Positions 34,135 to 42,773 of a stretch of 42,773 nucleotides of DNA are shown here, piece by piece (within the stretch, counting starts at the first letter, position 1; each line of letters opens with the position of its first letter). A program made the position numbers and the translations under genes. The stretch is from an uncultured Desulfovibrio sp. GTDB taxonomy: Bacteria > Desulfobacterota > Desulfovibrionia > Desulfovibrionales > Desulfovibrionaceae. Location of the stretch: positions 1 to 42,773 of the forward strand of contig CAMQVJ010000016.1 of NCBI GenBank assembly GCA_947038175.1, written 5' to 3'. The notes below the pieces were generated by a model that searched no databases, was not told the DNA's origin, and saw only the letters and a program-made list of their open reading frames with translations.

Positions 34135-37100
34135 ATGACAAGCATAAAAAAATATCCACATATTCTTATATTCACATGCATTTTCTTAGCATTCCTTACT
34201 TTGTTCACATCCCTTGCAAAAGCGGATGAAACAACAGAACAATCCCTTCAGGCCCTTGCGCCCAAACTCCCCTACCTTTCCGTCCAAGCCAAACAAGACC
34301 CCACTTATATCAGCCCGTATATGCGATACGCGTTTAACTTGCCTGTCCAAGACGCCCAAAGTGTTTATGCTCGCAAGGATGAATTTACGCCCTACGATAA
34401 TTTGCAGCTTGAACGAAAATTAGGCACATATTGGTTTTTGCTAAGTTTTTCACCTGTGCAAGATAAACAGATTTCCGCGGCATATCTTGATATTGGGAAC
34501 TTCCTTACTAAAGAAAGTAAGATTCTTATCTTGCCTAAGAACTCAAAAACATGGCAACTCCTTGACGATGTTTACACTCGAGAAAAACTAACAGGGTCAA
34601 ATACGCCCAAATCCGAGCTCGGCAGTATAGAAGAAAAATCCGAAATTTCTATGTTTAGCAGTGGACTATATGACCTTACAGCCTTGCGTGATGGGGGTGA
34701 ATTACTTATTTATTCACCAGGTGCGCCAAGTATTTGGTTTTCCCCTACTCTCACTTTGCCCGCAAAAGCCTCGGTTACTGTAGATAGAAGAATCGCACCG
34801 TTTATCCTTATCTCTCTTGTTCTTTTAATGGTCTTTTCTTTGTGGCGAGGCCTGCGTGAAGAGGGAGACGCTCGGCTATGGGCGACACTACTTACCCTTT
34901 TCGCCCTTATACAATATATTTGGGGAGTGCCACAAAATACAGATGGTGCTTTGCGAATATGGGACACTATCGGTATTATAAGCGCTGCGTGCGCCCTCTT
35001 TCTTCTACCTCATATTGGCCGACATTATATGGTGACAGAAAAAAATGCCCCTAATCTTGATGGCTTTTTACAATTCCTCGCCTTGCCTGCTATTTTTCCT
35101 CTCGCTATTATCTTCGTCCCTATTCCTGAATATTTTTCCATTATCCGCTTTGCTCCCTTGTGGGGCATATACGCCTTTCTTCCTCTTATTTTCTGCTTAC
35201 CCCTTGCTCTAAAAGGGCGTAAAGGCGCATTGTTTTATGTGTTCTTCTGTTTTTCTATCGGGACAGGGGCGCTTTTATCCTTAGCTTTCCGTTTCGATTC
35301 TGCGTGGCATTTAGCCCCATTAGCTGGACTGACCTGTGCTATGATAGCCATGTTCTTAGCGCCAAGACAAACAGAAAGAAATGTTTACGAAAAAACATAT
35401 ATCGATGATGCAGATAGCTTGAGTGATTTTGCAGAAAATAATATCCCTATGCGAGAAGCCTTTTTTAGGGTTGAAGCTAGACTGCGTGAACCCTTTGATA
35501 AAATTTTACGTGAAGCTTGTTTTCTTGACTTTGACATAAAAGCAGAAGATTTTGCGGAATCCGTAAATATACTTGCGGAAAAAAAGCTAGGGGAAACGTA
35601 TGATAAACATACACTCAACTCAATTGATGATATAGCTAAACGGTCTGAGCGCCTACGGACTCATGCAGATTTCTTAGTCCAAGCATGCCGAGACTTATCA
35701 GGAATGATGGGGCTTATGCCTCAGCTCGCTAAAAAAGTAACCCAGCAACATCCCACCCATGAGCTCTTCAACCTCAAAAATTTAGTTCTAACCGCTTGCG
35801 ACGATATTAGAGAAGAAGCGCAAGATAAACAGGTTGGGCTTGGTTGGTATATAGCCCCACAAATGGGTCTCTTTTACCGTGGTGATAAAGCAAGTCTAGA
35901 GATTGTTATAGGGCTTCTCTTGAAAGATGCCGTAAGAGCAACAGATAAGGGTATGATTAGTATACGTGTTCGCCGTGCGAATAATCCAAACCCTGGACAT
36001 ATTGTTTTTACTATTAGTGATTCAGGAAAAGGCAAACCACCAGTACAAAGAAGCCCACTTACCCTTATTAAAGCGTGGGAACTTTCTACCAATTATAATG
36101 GTCAAGTGGAATTGCATTCGTCCCCTAACGGGCTTAGTTTTTCCTTTAGTATGGAATGTGTTGCCATGGATGCACAAGGGCTAAAACCTCTTTCTTTTGC
36201 ATCGCTTGATGATATTGTTTTACTCAGTAATGAATTTGATAAAGGGCGAGCCAAACAAGCTGCGGCTTATTCCTCCGAGGGCGGCAAGAGTGGTGGCAAT
36301 ATTCTTTTCTCAAAGGAAAAGAATGGCAATCCAACGCAAGCGGTCGCCACCATGAATCCAGCGAATTATGCCGTGAATGCTTATGAACAGAATGACGAAG
36401 CATACTATATGTCCGTCACAGAAAATACAAAAATCAGCATATTGCTTATATCCCCTTTGGCAATTCAGCGCCAAAACCTCGCATGGTATTTGAACCAATA
36501 CGAACTATGGGAAGCTTTGGACGTGGACAGCGCCTTAGCATTTTATGAAAAGAAACCTGCCATGCTCGTACTTGTTCATAGCGCATTATCAGCTAATGGT
36601 TGTAACGCAGTGCTTGCAGGTATTCGCCTTTTGGAAGATAGCCTTGGCATTAGCCCTGCCCCTTTTGTTGGACTTTATCAGTCCGCTAAAGACATGGAAT
36701 TTTTGCGCCTAGCTGGCTGTAAGCATTTATTACCTGCCAATATCGGGCGAGAAGACTTATGTGCTGCCGTTGCTGAAATAATGGAAGATCCTTTCATTGC
36801 CCCTATTGCGAACATTGATGCCGAACATACCGTTATTCGGAAAACCACAAAGAAAGAATTAGATGCACAAAATTTAACAAATCAGCAAGCAGCGCAAGCG
36901 GTTGCTAAACGCCTTAATATAAAACGTGTGCATGTAGGACAAGTTATTGATGGTGCTATTGTTCAAGAGAACCAAACCCAAAAACCACAAAAAACTGGAT
37001 ACTCATCTCGTCCAACGAAAACCGCGTATTCACACAATAGCCAAAGCACCCAAGATAGACAGGCTCCTTATCAACGGGAAGTCAGACGGGAACATCTTTC

Positions 37101-39384
37101 TGAAATAATTGATGATACCGTGGATTATCCTTATGACGACAGCACACAGAGTACCCCTCATCATAATCATACAAGTGCAGACGCTACGCCTTCACAGCAT
37201 GTGCAGTCACAAAATAATGATACCTATACTCATAATTCGCATAACGCTATTTATGACGATGCCGATCTTGTAAAGCCACCAAAAAGCAAAACGGATACGC
37301 AAAATCAAAGTAATACATCTGGATTAATAAAAGAGAATAAAGACATAAACCCCGAAGCATATACGGATAAAAATCAAGATTCTGATACTAATAGCAAGAA
37401 TGAAGATGTACAGTCTGTCGAAAATCAAAAAAATAAAACGCATCAGCAAGATAAATCGACACTGCGTAGTGAGACACCTAAGCACAATAGAGAAGAAAAA
37501 TCTAAAACTGCTTTGACAGAAAAACACGGGTTTATATCTAAATTATTGCATGCCATCCGTCCAAAGCCATATATCTCTTTACAAGAAAAAAACGCATTGA
37601 GTGACGACTTGGTGGGCGAACCTATGCCTGTCGTTTCAAGCACAAAAAATGACTCAAGTGATCACAATGAATACGACACTGTGGATGCCTATGATGATGA
37701 CATCAATTTCTCACAGGATACAAATCAAGAAATAAGCGAAACCGAAGCCGACACGTTGACCTCTGCGGATAATAAAGACGACACGTTGACCTTTGCTAGT
37801 GGCGAAGACGACGACACCATTACTGATGCAAGTATAGTACAAGAGGTTTCAGAAGAAAGTCTTCAGTTTAAAAACGGCAGTCGTACTGTAGAGCAATGGA
37901 ATCAAGATGAACTGAATCATGCGCAAGAATCCCTTGCGGCAGACGCTGAAGAAGCCAACGAAACGGACGATGATACCAGTGAAAATTTCGATGAGAAAGC
38001 CAGCGCTCATAGTGATGAGGACAATAATGACTCTGAGAATGACGCCGATGATAGCAATAAAAACAGCGAATCCACTGACGACGACAATAATGATAACAAT
38101 GACGACAATGCAGACACCGAGTCTACAGACAACGACAATGCAGACGATAGCCTCCGTTTTTTAGGCAATATCGAAAGCCCTGCACATACAGACTCAAACG
38201 GTGGCTTAGTTATCAATATTTCTGATTCTATTGAAGATGAGGACAGCAAGGAACAAGAATCCAAAACAACGGGAATCGACTCCCACTTATCATTTCTACC
38301 AAGTGATACAGAGGATTTTGTTCATGCTAACGATGAGGACATTCCGATAATGAGCTCACTTCCTCGCCTCAACTGGGATAATGAATCTACACAATATCAA
38401 GATATCGAAAAGGAAAATACATTTTCTCCATCGGGATTAATTAATACACAAGACAAAATGGAAGACAATCATGTATCCATTAATTGGGATTTACCCGAAA
38501 GCATAACCAGTAATATAACCCAATTTGAGAAAGATAATTTCCCTGAAGACTTTACAGCATTCAAGGGCAGTCATATGCCAAAAGACTTGAGCAATGCAGA
38601 CCAAGCAAGCGAAGCCACAAAAAACGAAGAATTTGAAGACGTCGATGATAATAATTATGATGTCGATGGCAAAAATACTGATGACAAAAATAGTATAGAC
38701 GATGATTCCACTCATGCAGAACCTAGCCTAGGCACTTCTTCCAACGGATCACAGGAATTCCCCAAAGAATCAGTCACGGACGAAGCAGTCACGGACGAAG
38801 CAGTCACGGACGAAGCAGTCACGGACGAAGCAGTCATTACCAAAGACGCACAAGCAAGCGTTGACGGAGTGGAAACAGCTAGCACTGAAATGACCACGGA
38901 AGATACACCAGATACTACTGCGACGACTGCAACGACTAGCGATGCAAAAAACAATGCTGACGAAAGTAGTGATTTAACTGAGACCGATGGCACAGCAGAA
39001 AATGACGACATAGATTACGACGACGCAGACAGTGACGCAAAGAATGAAGAGATAGACAGTCAAGACAGTGACAGTGACAGTGACGACATAGACAATGAAG
39101 ACGCTATACTCAATCTCACCGACGACATGCTTCTCATCTCCACTGAAAAAGAGCCTCAGCACCCGAACGATAATATTCAGAAACTTAAACTTGAATTACC
39201 TGCGGGCAATGCAAAATCACGTCGGAAAGAAAGAAAAAGAAAAGAAAAAATCCAAAGCAAACTCGATATAAGTTTAGATTTGGATATTGCAGATTTCAAA
39301 GCAAAGACGAAGGATATAGAAAAGAGTCGCACAGACAAAACCATGCAACTCTCTTTTTTCCCTGTGGATGACACAGATAAATAA
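34135..39384 (+). CDS. Giant 7TM protein with pseudo-histidine-kinase and pseudo-receiver domains and a long acidic tail
   Basis: A 1749-residue envelope protein I cannot name. From the ATG at 34135: signal peptide 1-30 (cleavage after AKA), a periplasmic beta-type domain about 31-218 resembling 7TMR-DISMED2, and seven TM helices at about 222-409 (7TMR-DISM type). Then comes a kinase-like region. The H-box is EARLREPFDKIL (446-458) with Ala448 where the phospho-His should be. The ATPase-like part has LLLKDAVRATDKG (594-606), where the N-box Asn is Asp599; the G1 box DSGKG (629-633) is intact; the GxGLGL box is replaced by SPLTLI. Residues 766-885 look like a receiver (ILLISPLA, LVLVHSALS, FVGLYQS, LLPANI) with every phosphorylation residue missing. 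From about 900 to 1690 runs a disordered tail rich in Asp, Glu, Asn, Ser and Thr, then a basic end (KSRRKERKRKEK). It stands divergent to the K+ channel and ends nine bases from kdsD. Confidence 0.7.
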   Translation: MTSIKKYPHILIFTCIFLAFLTLFTSLAKADETTEQSLQALAPKLPYLSVQAKQDPTYISPYMRYAFNLPVQDAQSVYARKDEFTPYDNLQLERKLGTYWFLLSFSPVQDKQISAAYLDIGNFLTKESKILILPKNSKTWQLLDDVYTREKLTGSNTPKSELGSIEEKSEISMFSSGLYDLTALRDGGELLIYSPGAPSIWFSPTLTLPAKASVTVDRRIAPFILISLVLLMVFSLWRGLREEGDARLWATLLTLFALIQYIWGVPQNTDGALRIWDTIGIISAACALFLLPHIGRHYMVTEKNAPNLDGFLQFLALPAIFPLAIIFVPIPEYFSIIRFAPLWGIYAFLPLIFCLPLALKGRKGALFYVFFCFSIGTGALLSLAFRFDSAWHLAPLAGLTCAMIAMFLAPRQTERNVYEKTYIDDADSLSDFAENNIPMREAFFRVEARLREPFDKILREACFLDFDIKAEDFAESVNILAEKKLGETYDKHTLNSIDDIAKRSERLRTHADFLVQACRDLSGMMGLMPQLAKKVTQQHPTHELFNLKNLVLTACDDIREEAQDKQVGLGWYIAPQMGLFYRGDKASLEIVIGLLLKDAVRATDKGMISIRVRRANNPNPGHIVFTISDSGKGKPPVQRSPLTLIKAWELSTNYNGQVELHSSPNGLSFSFSMECVAMDAQGLKPLSFASLDDIVLLSNEFDKGRAKQAAAYSSEGGKSGGNILFSKEKNGNPTQAVATMNPANYAVNAYEQNDEAYYMSVTENTKISILLISPLAIQRQNLAWYLNQYELWEALDVDSALAFYEKKPAMLVLVHSALSANGCNAVLAGIRLLEDSLGISPAPFVGLYQSAKDMEFLRLAGCKHLLPANIGREDLCAAVAEIMEDPFIAPIANIDAEHTVIRKTTKKELDAQNLTNQQAAQAVAKRLNIKRVHVGQVIDGAIVQENQTQKPQKTGYSSRPTKTAYSHNSQSTQDRQAPYQREVRREHLSEIIDDTVDYPYDDSTQSTPHHNHTSADATPSQHVQSQNNDTYTHNSHNAIYDDADLVKPPKSKTDTQNQSNTSGLIKENKDINPEAYTDKNQDSDTNSKNEDVQSVENQKNKTHQQDKSTLRSETPKHNREEKSKTALTEKHGFISKLLHAIRPKPYISLQEKNALSDDLVGEPMPVVSSTKNDSSDHNEYDTVDAYDDDINFSQDTNQEISETEADTLTSADNKDDTLTFASGEDDDTITDASIVQEVSEESLQFKNGSRTVEQWNQDELNHAQESLAADAEEANETDDDTSENFDEKASAHSDEDNNDSENDADDSNKNSESTDDDNNDNNDDNADTESTDNDNADDSLRFLGNIESPAHTDSNGGLVINISDSIEDEDSKEQESKTTGIDSHLSFLPSDTEDFVHANDEDIPIMSSLPRLNWDNESTQYQDIEKENTFSPSGLINTQDKMEDNHVSINWDLPESITSNITQFEKDNFPEDFTAFKGSHMPKDLSNADQASEATKNEEFEDVDDNNYDVDGKNTDDKNSIDDDSTHAEPSLGTSSNGSQEFPKESVTDEAVTDEAVTDEAVTDEAVITKDAQASVDGVETASTEMTTEDTPDTTATTATTSDAKNNADESSDLTETDGTAENDDIDYDDADSDAKNEEIDSQDSDSDSDDIDNEDAILNLTDDMLLISTEKEPQHPNDNIQKLKLELPAGNAKSRRKERKRKEKIQSKLDISLDLDIADFKAKTKDIEKSRTDKTMQLSFFPVDDTDK
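38771..38830 (+). repeat. 15-bp x4 perfect tandem repeat in the giant gene
   Basis: Four identical copies of CAGTCACGGACGAAG, followed by a broken fifth start (CAGTCAT). It encodes repeated VTDEA. Being a multiple of three, copy number could vary without breaking the frame. Confidence 0.97.
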
Positions 39385-39393
39385 AATTCTCGT

Positions 39394-40395
39394 CTAATGT
39401 ATACCGACTCTCAAGCAATCGTGCATATGCACCAAGCCCTCAAGATTATTATTATCATCGACAACCATAAGGCTGGTAATGCCCTTTTCATTCATGAGCC
39501 CAACCGCTTTCGAGGCAAGGGCGTCGGCATGTATGGTGGTCGGATTTTTTGTCATAATTTCTAAGACGTTCTTTTCTAAAAGCTTTGTGCTCATATGCCT
39601 GCGTAAATCACCATCAGCAATAATTCCAAGTAGTTCTCTACTCTTCGCGTTCATATCCACAATAGCAATACAGCCAAAGCCTTTACTTGTCATTTCAACT
39701 ACTGCTTCTGCCATGCTCGCTGTGGGGTTCATAACAGGAAGTTTTTCTCCGCTGTGCATAATATTACTAACACGCACAAGGGAATTTCCCAATTTTCCAC
39801 CAGGGTGAAAGTCATGGAAATCATGGGCATTAAAACCACGCAAGTCAAGCAGTGCCATAGAAAGAGCATCACCAAGAGCAAGGCTCATAGTGGTTGAAGA
39901 AGTGGGCGCACAGCCAATAGGGCACGCTTCTACTTCATTCGGCAAAAGAAGACAAATATCAGATTGCGCCCCCAAGAGGCTCTTAGGATTTTTGGTAATA
40001 CTGATTATTTTTATAGTATGCCTAGTAGCAAATTTGATAATGTCCACAAGCTCTTGAGACTCACCTGAATTTGATAAGGCAAGAAGAACATCATGTTTAG
40101 TAAGCGCGCCAAGGTCACCATGGCTTGCCTCTGCGGGGTGCAAGAAAAAAGAAGGCGTCCCTATAGAACTCATGGTTGCAGCAATCTTTTTACCGATATG
40201 CCCGCTTTTACCCATCCCCGTAACGACTAAACGCCCTTCACATGCATAAATAAGCTTGAGAGCATTCTTAAATTCTTCCCCTAAACTATGGGACAAATTC
40301 AAAAGCGCATGCGCTTCTTGCTCAACAACTTTTCTCCCAAGAATCAGCGCTTTCTCTATACTCTTTTCATCAAGAATAGTATCGTTTCCATGCAT
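39394..40395 (-). CDS. kdsD: D-arabinose 5-phosphate isomerase (KdsD/KpsF)
   Basis: Converts ribulose 5-phosphate to arabinose 5-phosphate, the first step toward Kdo of LPS. The 333 residues have an N-terminal SIS domain (VTGMGKSGHIGKKIAATMSS, HPAEASHGDLGAL, ALSNSGESQEL and FHPGGKLG) and two C-terminal CBS domains from about residue 205. It lies six bases after the CNNM-type gene, so both are cotranscribed. Presence of this gene implies a Kdo-type outer membrane, but no kdsA, kdsB or kdsC is in the window. Confidence 0.95.
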   Translation of the reverse strand: MHGNDTILDEKSIEKALILGRKVVEQEAHALLNLSHSLGEEFKNALKLIYACEGRLVVTGMGKSGHIGKKIAATMSSIGTPSFFLHPAEASHGDLGALTKHDVLLALSNSGESQELVDIIKFATRHTIKIISITKNPKSLLGAQSDICLLLPNEVEACPIGCAPTSSTTMSLALGDALSMALLDLRGFNAHDFHDFHPGGKLGNSLVRVSNIMHSGEKLPVMNPTASMAEAVVEMTSKGFGCIAIVDMNAKSRELLGIIADGDLRRHMSTKLLEKNVLEIMTKNPTTIHADALASKAVGLMNEKGITSLMVVDDNNNLEGLVHMHDCLRVGIH

Positions 40396-40401
40396 AGCTT
40401 T

Positions 40402-41457
40402 TTACTTCTTAATGGCTTGGTTTTGTTTAATCTTCGTGAGAGCGGCTTCCTTACGCAGTTTCGCATCTTCACGCATATCCGTTGTTCTGTCAGATTCATC
40501 GACGATTTCACGCCCAAGCATTTCTTCAAGAATATCTTCAAGACTGATAACACCAGCAAGCCCACCGTATTCATCAAGAACAGCGAAAAGGTGCTGATGT
40601 AAATCCAAAAAGCTATGCAGCACAACATCTAATGTCTGAGACTCAAGCACATAATGAATAGGACGCATTATTTCGCCTAGAAGCAAAGAACCTTGCCCCT
40701 CACGAACGCTCATAGTTACTTCACGTCTTTGTACTATACCTACAATATCTTCGTTATTTCTATCAAATACAGGCACACGGCTAAAATGCCAAAAATCGTC
40801 ACGCTTATACGCTTCATCTAAAGAAATATTCATGGGCATAGAGAAAACCACTGTCCGTGGTGTCATCACATCTTCTACTTTCTTTTTGTCCAATTCCAAA
40901 ATATTGCTAATAACTTTTTCTTCATAGGGCTGAATAGTGCCTGACTTTCGAGAAAGAGAAGCCATAATACGGATATCATCTTCCGTTGCACTTGGGGTAT
41001 TATCATCAGGCGTAATCAGTCTTGTGATAAAACTTGTCACAAATGTGATAGGCGTGAGCAAAAGAATCATACCTCGTAAAGGATAAACCAATACTCTTGA
41101 TATCGATGCAGAATAAACAACACCCACTGTTTTTGGTATAATTTCACCTAGAAGCAAAATAATAACAGTAAAAACCGCGCTAAAAAGAAAAAGACTCTCA
41201 GGGCCAAGAGCCTCAGCGGCTAAAGCACCAGCAACCGTTGCACCAGCAGTATTAGCCACAGTGTTTAAAGTAAGGACAGCACTAATGGGCTTTTCAACAT
41301 TAAGACGCATTTCATAAAGAAGTTCACCCGCCCGTGGATTCTTCTCTTTTAATTTTTCAATTTGAGTCCACGTAACAGAATAAAGCATGGCTTCGGTAGT
41401 TGAGCATAAAGCTGAAATACCTGTAGCGGACAAGACAGTAAGAATAAGTGCTAACAT
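40402..41457 (-). CDS. CNNM/HlyC-CorC family DUF21-CBS transporter-like protein
   Basis: The 351-residue protein starts with a DUF21 membrane domain of four helices (LTVLSATGISALCSTTEAML at 6-25, then GATVAGALAAEAL, FTVIILLLGEIIPKTVG) and a CBS pair from about residue 195 (VEDVMTPRTVVFSMPM, HFSRVPVFDRNNEDIVGIV, LFAVLDEYGGLAGVISLEDI). It lacks the C-terminal CorC_HlyC domain seen in longer relatives and ends in a Lys-rich tail. Members of the family are linked to Mg2+ or Na+ transport. It is upstream partner of kdsD. Confidence 0.85.
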   Translation of the reverse strand: MLALILTVLSATGISALCSTTEAMLYSVTWTQIEKLKEKNPRAGELLYEMRLNVEKPISAVLTLNTVANTAGATVAGALAAEALGPESLFLFSAVFTVIILLLGEIIPKTVGVVYSASISRVLVYPLRGMILLLTPITFVTSFITRLITPDDNTPSATEDDIRIMASLSRKSGTIQPYEEKVISNILELDKKKVEDVMTPRTVVFSMPMNISLDEAYKRDDFWHFSRVPVFDRNNEDIVGIVQRREVTMSVREGQGSLLLGEIMRPIHYVLESQTLDVVLHSFLDLHQHLFAVLDEYGGLAGVISLEDILEEMLGREIVDESDRTTDMREDAKLRKEAALTKIKQNQAIKK

Positions 41458-41981
41458 TTAATTGTATTATTTCCACGGTTAAAATTATTTTCTACTTGAA
41501 AAAACGCTTCGTTGGCGTATAAATCCTTCCCACTAAAATTAAGATTTCAATTTCTACATCATCCTAAATCATGATTCATGTTTTTCTAAAAATCAATATC
41601 GCTTAGATTGCTCGTTACACACTTGCAAAGAAGCTAATATTCATTACTCCCACCCGTCCAAAATAGGTAAGGTGCTTTCTAAACATTTCACTTTTACTAG
41701 AAGTCTATATTCGATATATCGTAGGAAACATAAAAACACACGAAAAAAATCACTGACAAGAACGCAGTGTTTACTTCTTTGAGATATATCCTTTTATTTT
41801 TAAAACATCAAGCACTTTCTCTATTTTACCCGATAAATTCATGGGATTTAGGGATTTTTAGCTGTATTTCATTCACATTTTATTGATTATTCCCCGTTAC
41901 TCTCTTTCTACTTTTGGAGCAAAAGAATCTCTTTTCCTAAAAAGCACCGCCACCTTCTTTCCCAGGGAAAAAATGCAATCT
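41458..41981. other. 524-base region without a recognised gene
   Basis: AT-rich sequence between the DUF554 gene and the CNNM-type gene. I see no convincing frame, tRNA, family A/B repeat or strong hairpin terminator. A promoter for the CNNM-type gene should be in its left part, but none stands out; ATATATCG around 41715 is a small palindromic motif of unclear meaning. Confidence 0.5.
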
Positions 41982-42680
41982 CTAGAGACCAAAACGCATA
42001 TATAGCGGATATAATACCAATAAAAAAAGAAGGGAAGGCAAAAAGTTTGACAGCCTAATTTCCAACAACTTGAGCAGATTGAAAGAAATACCTAAAATCA
42101 ACACCCCACCAAGCGCACTCAGCTCAACCAGCAAACCAGGATCAATATACGCTTGTAGCTGATTTGCAAAAAGAACAAGCAGCCCTTGATAAATAAATAC
42201 CGCAAGCGCCGAAAACGTAACCCCAATACCATAAGCGGAAGCAAGAGCCATAGAAGCAAAAAAGTCCATAAGAGATTTTGTAAGTACAATGGTTTTATCC
42301 CCTCGCACCCCTTCTTCAACTGAACCCAAAATTGCCATGGCACCAATGCAAAAAAGAATAGAGGCGTTAACAAAACCGTCTGTAAATTTTGGATTTTTTG
42401 ATCCAATCGTCGTACGTATTTTATCCCCTAAAGCGATGAATCGATCTTCCAAATTCAAAAATTCACCACAAATACCACCAATAAGAAGGCTCAAAATAAT
42501 AACAAGAAGAGCCTCGCTTGTTATCGCCATTTTCATACCAATAACAAGAGTGCAAAGCCCTAGGCCTTGAAAAACAATTGTATTCACCCTATCAGATAAA
42601 AAACGACTAGCGCTTACACCTATAAGTGAACCAAGGACAACTAAAAGCCCGTTAATGAAAGGCCCCCATGGAAAAATCAC
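41982..42680 (-). CDS. DUF554 integral membrane protein
   Basis: A polytopic membrane protein of about 232 residues with at least six hydrophobic helices and the family features WGPFINGLLVVLGSLIGV at the start, FCIGAMAILGSVEEGVRGD and SLMDFFASMALASAYGIGV in the middle. Function is unproven; some annotations suggest transport. The reading frame can start at TTG 42695, but GGTGAGG within those first codons fits a GTG start at 42680 and gives the family-typical N-terminus (MIFPWGPFING). Confidence 0.82.
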   Translation of the reverse strand: MIFPWGPFINGLLVVLGSLIGVSASRFLSDRVNTIVFQGLGLCTLVIGMKMAITSEALLVIILSLLIGGICGEFLNLEDRFIALGDKIRTTIGSKNPKFTDGFVNASILFCIGAMAILGSVEEGVRGDKTIVLTKSLMDFFASMALASAYGIGVTFSALAVFIYQGLLVLFANQLQAYIDPGLLVELSALGGVLILGISFNLLKLLEIRLSNFLPSLLFLLVLYPLYMRFGL

Positions 42681-42740
42681 TATAACCTCACCCAAGTAAA
42701 AAATGAAATGTTGACCGTTTATGATTAAGCCATTTTTATT

Positions 42741-42773
42741 AGAGAGGCTTTGCCTCTCTAACTCTCCACCAAA
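42741..42773. repeat. Partial family A-type hairpin repeat at the window end
   Basis: Arms AGAGAGGC and GCCTCTCT around TTT, followed by AACTCTCCACCAAA, the same plan as hairpin 1 plus linker of family A (GCCTCCC AAACCCTCCGCCAAA). The second hairpin would lie beyond the window. Confidence 0.75.

Noticed and set aside
37919-38264. Frames on both strands with Met/Thr-rich or Ser/Leu-rich repeats within the giant gene
   Set aside because: They are shadows of the Asp/Asn/Ser codon bias in the acidic tail and show no start signals.

Overview
The window looks like a chromosomal segment of an AT-rich Gram-negative anaerobe, most likely a Desulfovibrionaceae-type member of Desulfobacterota. The lineage is inferred from gene content and protein style: an NfnAB pair, HemW with a CxxxCxxCGFFSEP start, KdsD (so LPS/Kdo synthesis), and the S10-spc-alpha order with secY-map and no adk between them. 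I could not run a database search, so the lineage is a reasoned guess.

Layout. 1-221: tRNA-Gly, tRNA-Cys, tRNA-Gly on the minus strand, with a promoter at 236-264. 358-4673 (minus): a long-chain acyl-CoA ligase, then dapB-nadE. 5035-7830 (minus): three genes of the classical menaquinone route (menI, menB, menE); menE lies between inverted copies of a hairpin repeat. 8083-11119 (minus): HU, an RlmM-like 2'-O-methyltransferase and a second acyl-CoA ligase. 11509-13850 (minus): nfnA-nfnB for flavin-based electron bifurcation. 13851-14686: a gene-free-looking stretch with a palindromic repeat, an (AG)27 tract and a complete small plus-strand unit for a 29-residue membrane microprotein. 14687-29072 (minus): the whole S10-spc-alpha ribosomal protein cluster with secY, map and rpoA, led by a structured leader of about 540 nt. 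29765-31678 (plus): hemW with an insertion of about 225 residues. 32086-33792 (minus): a two-TM K+ channel with tandem RCK modules. 34135-39384 (plus): a 1749-residue membrane protein that looks like a catalytically dead sensor kinase fused to a dead receiver and a very long acidic tail. 39394-42680 (minus): kdsD, a CNNM/DUF21-CBS protein and a DUF554 membrane protein.

How the genes fit together. The menaquinone genes and NfnAB belong to anaerobic electron flow. FadD-like ligases, KdsD and DapB serve envelope and lipid work. The ribosomal cluster is ordinary in order but carries an odd cysteine-rich tail on L15.

Two themes recur. First, several conserved enzymes carry low-complexity inserts, tails or short in-frame tandem repeats (HemW, NadE, MenE, L15, FadD, the giant sensor). 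Second, intergenic spaces hold families of palindromic double-hairpin repeats. The best candidates for something undescribed are the giant pseudo-sensor (34135-39384), the HemW insertion, the NadE whose glutaminase domain seems to have lost its catalytic residues, and the microprotein unit at 14374-14668.
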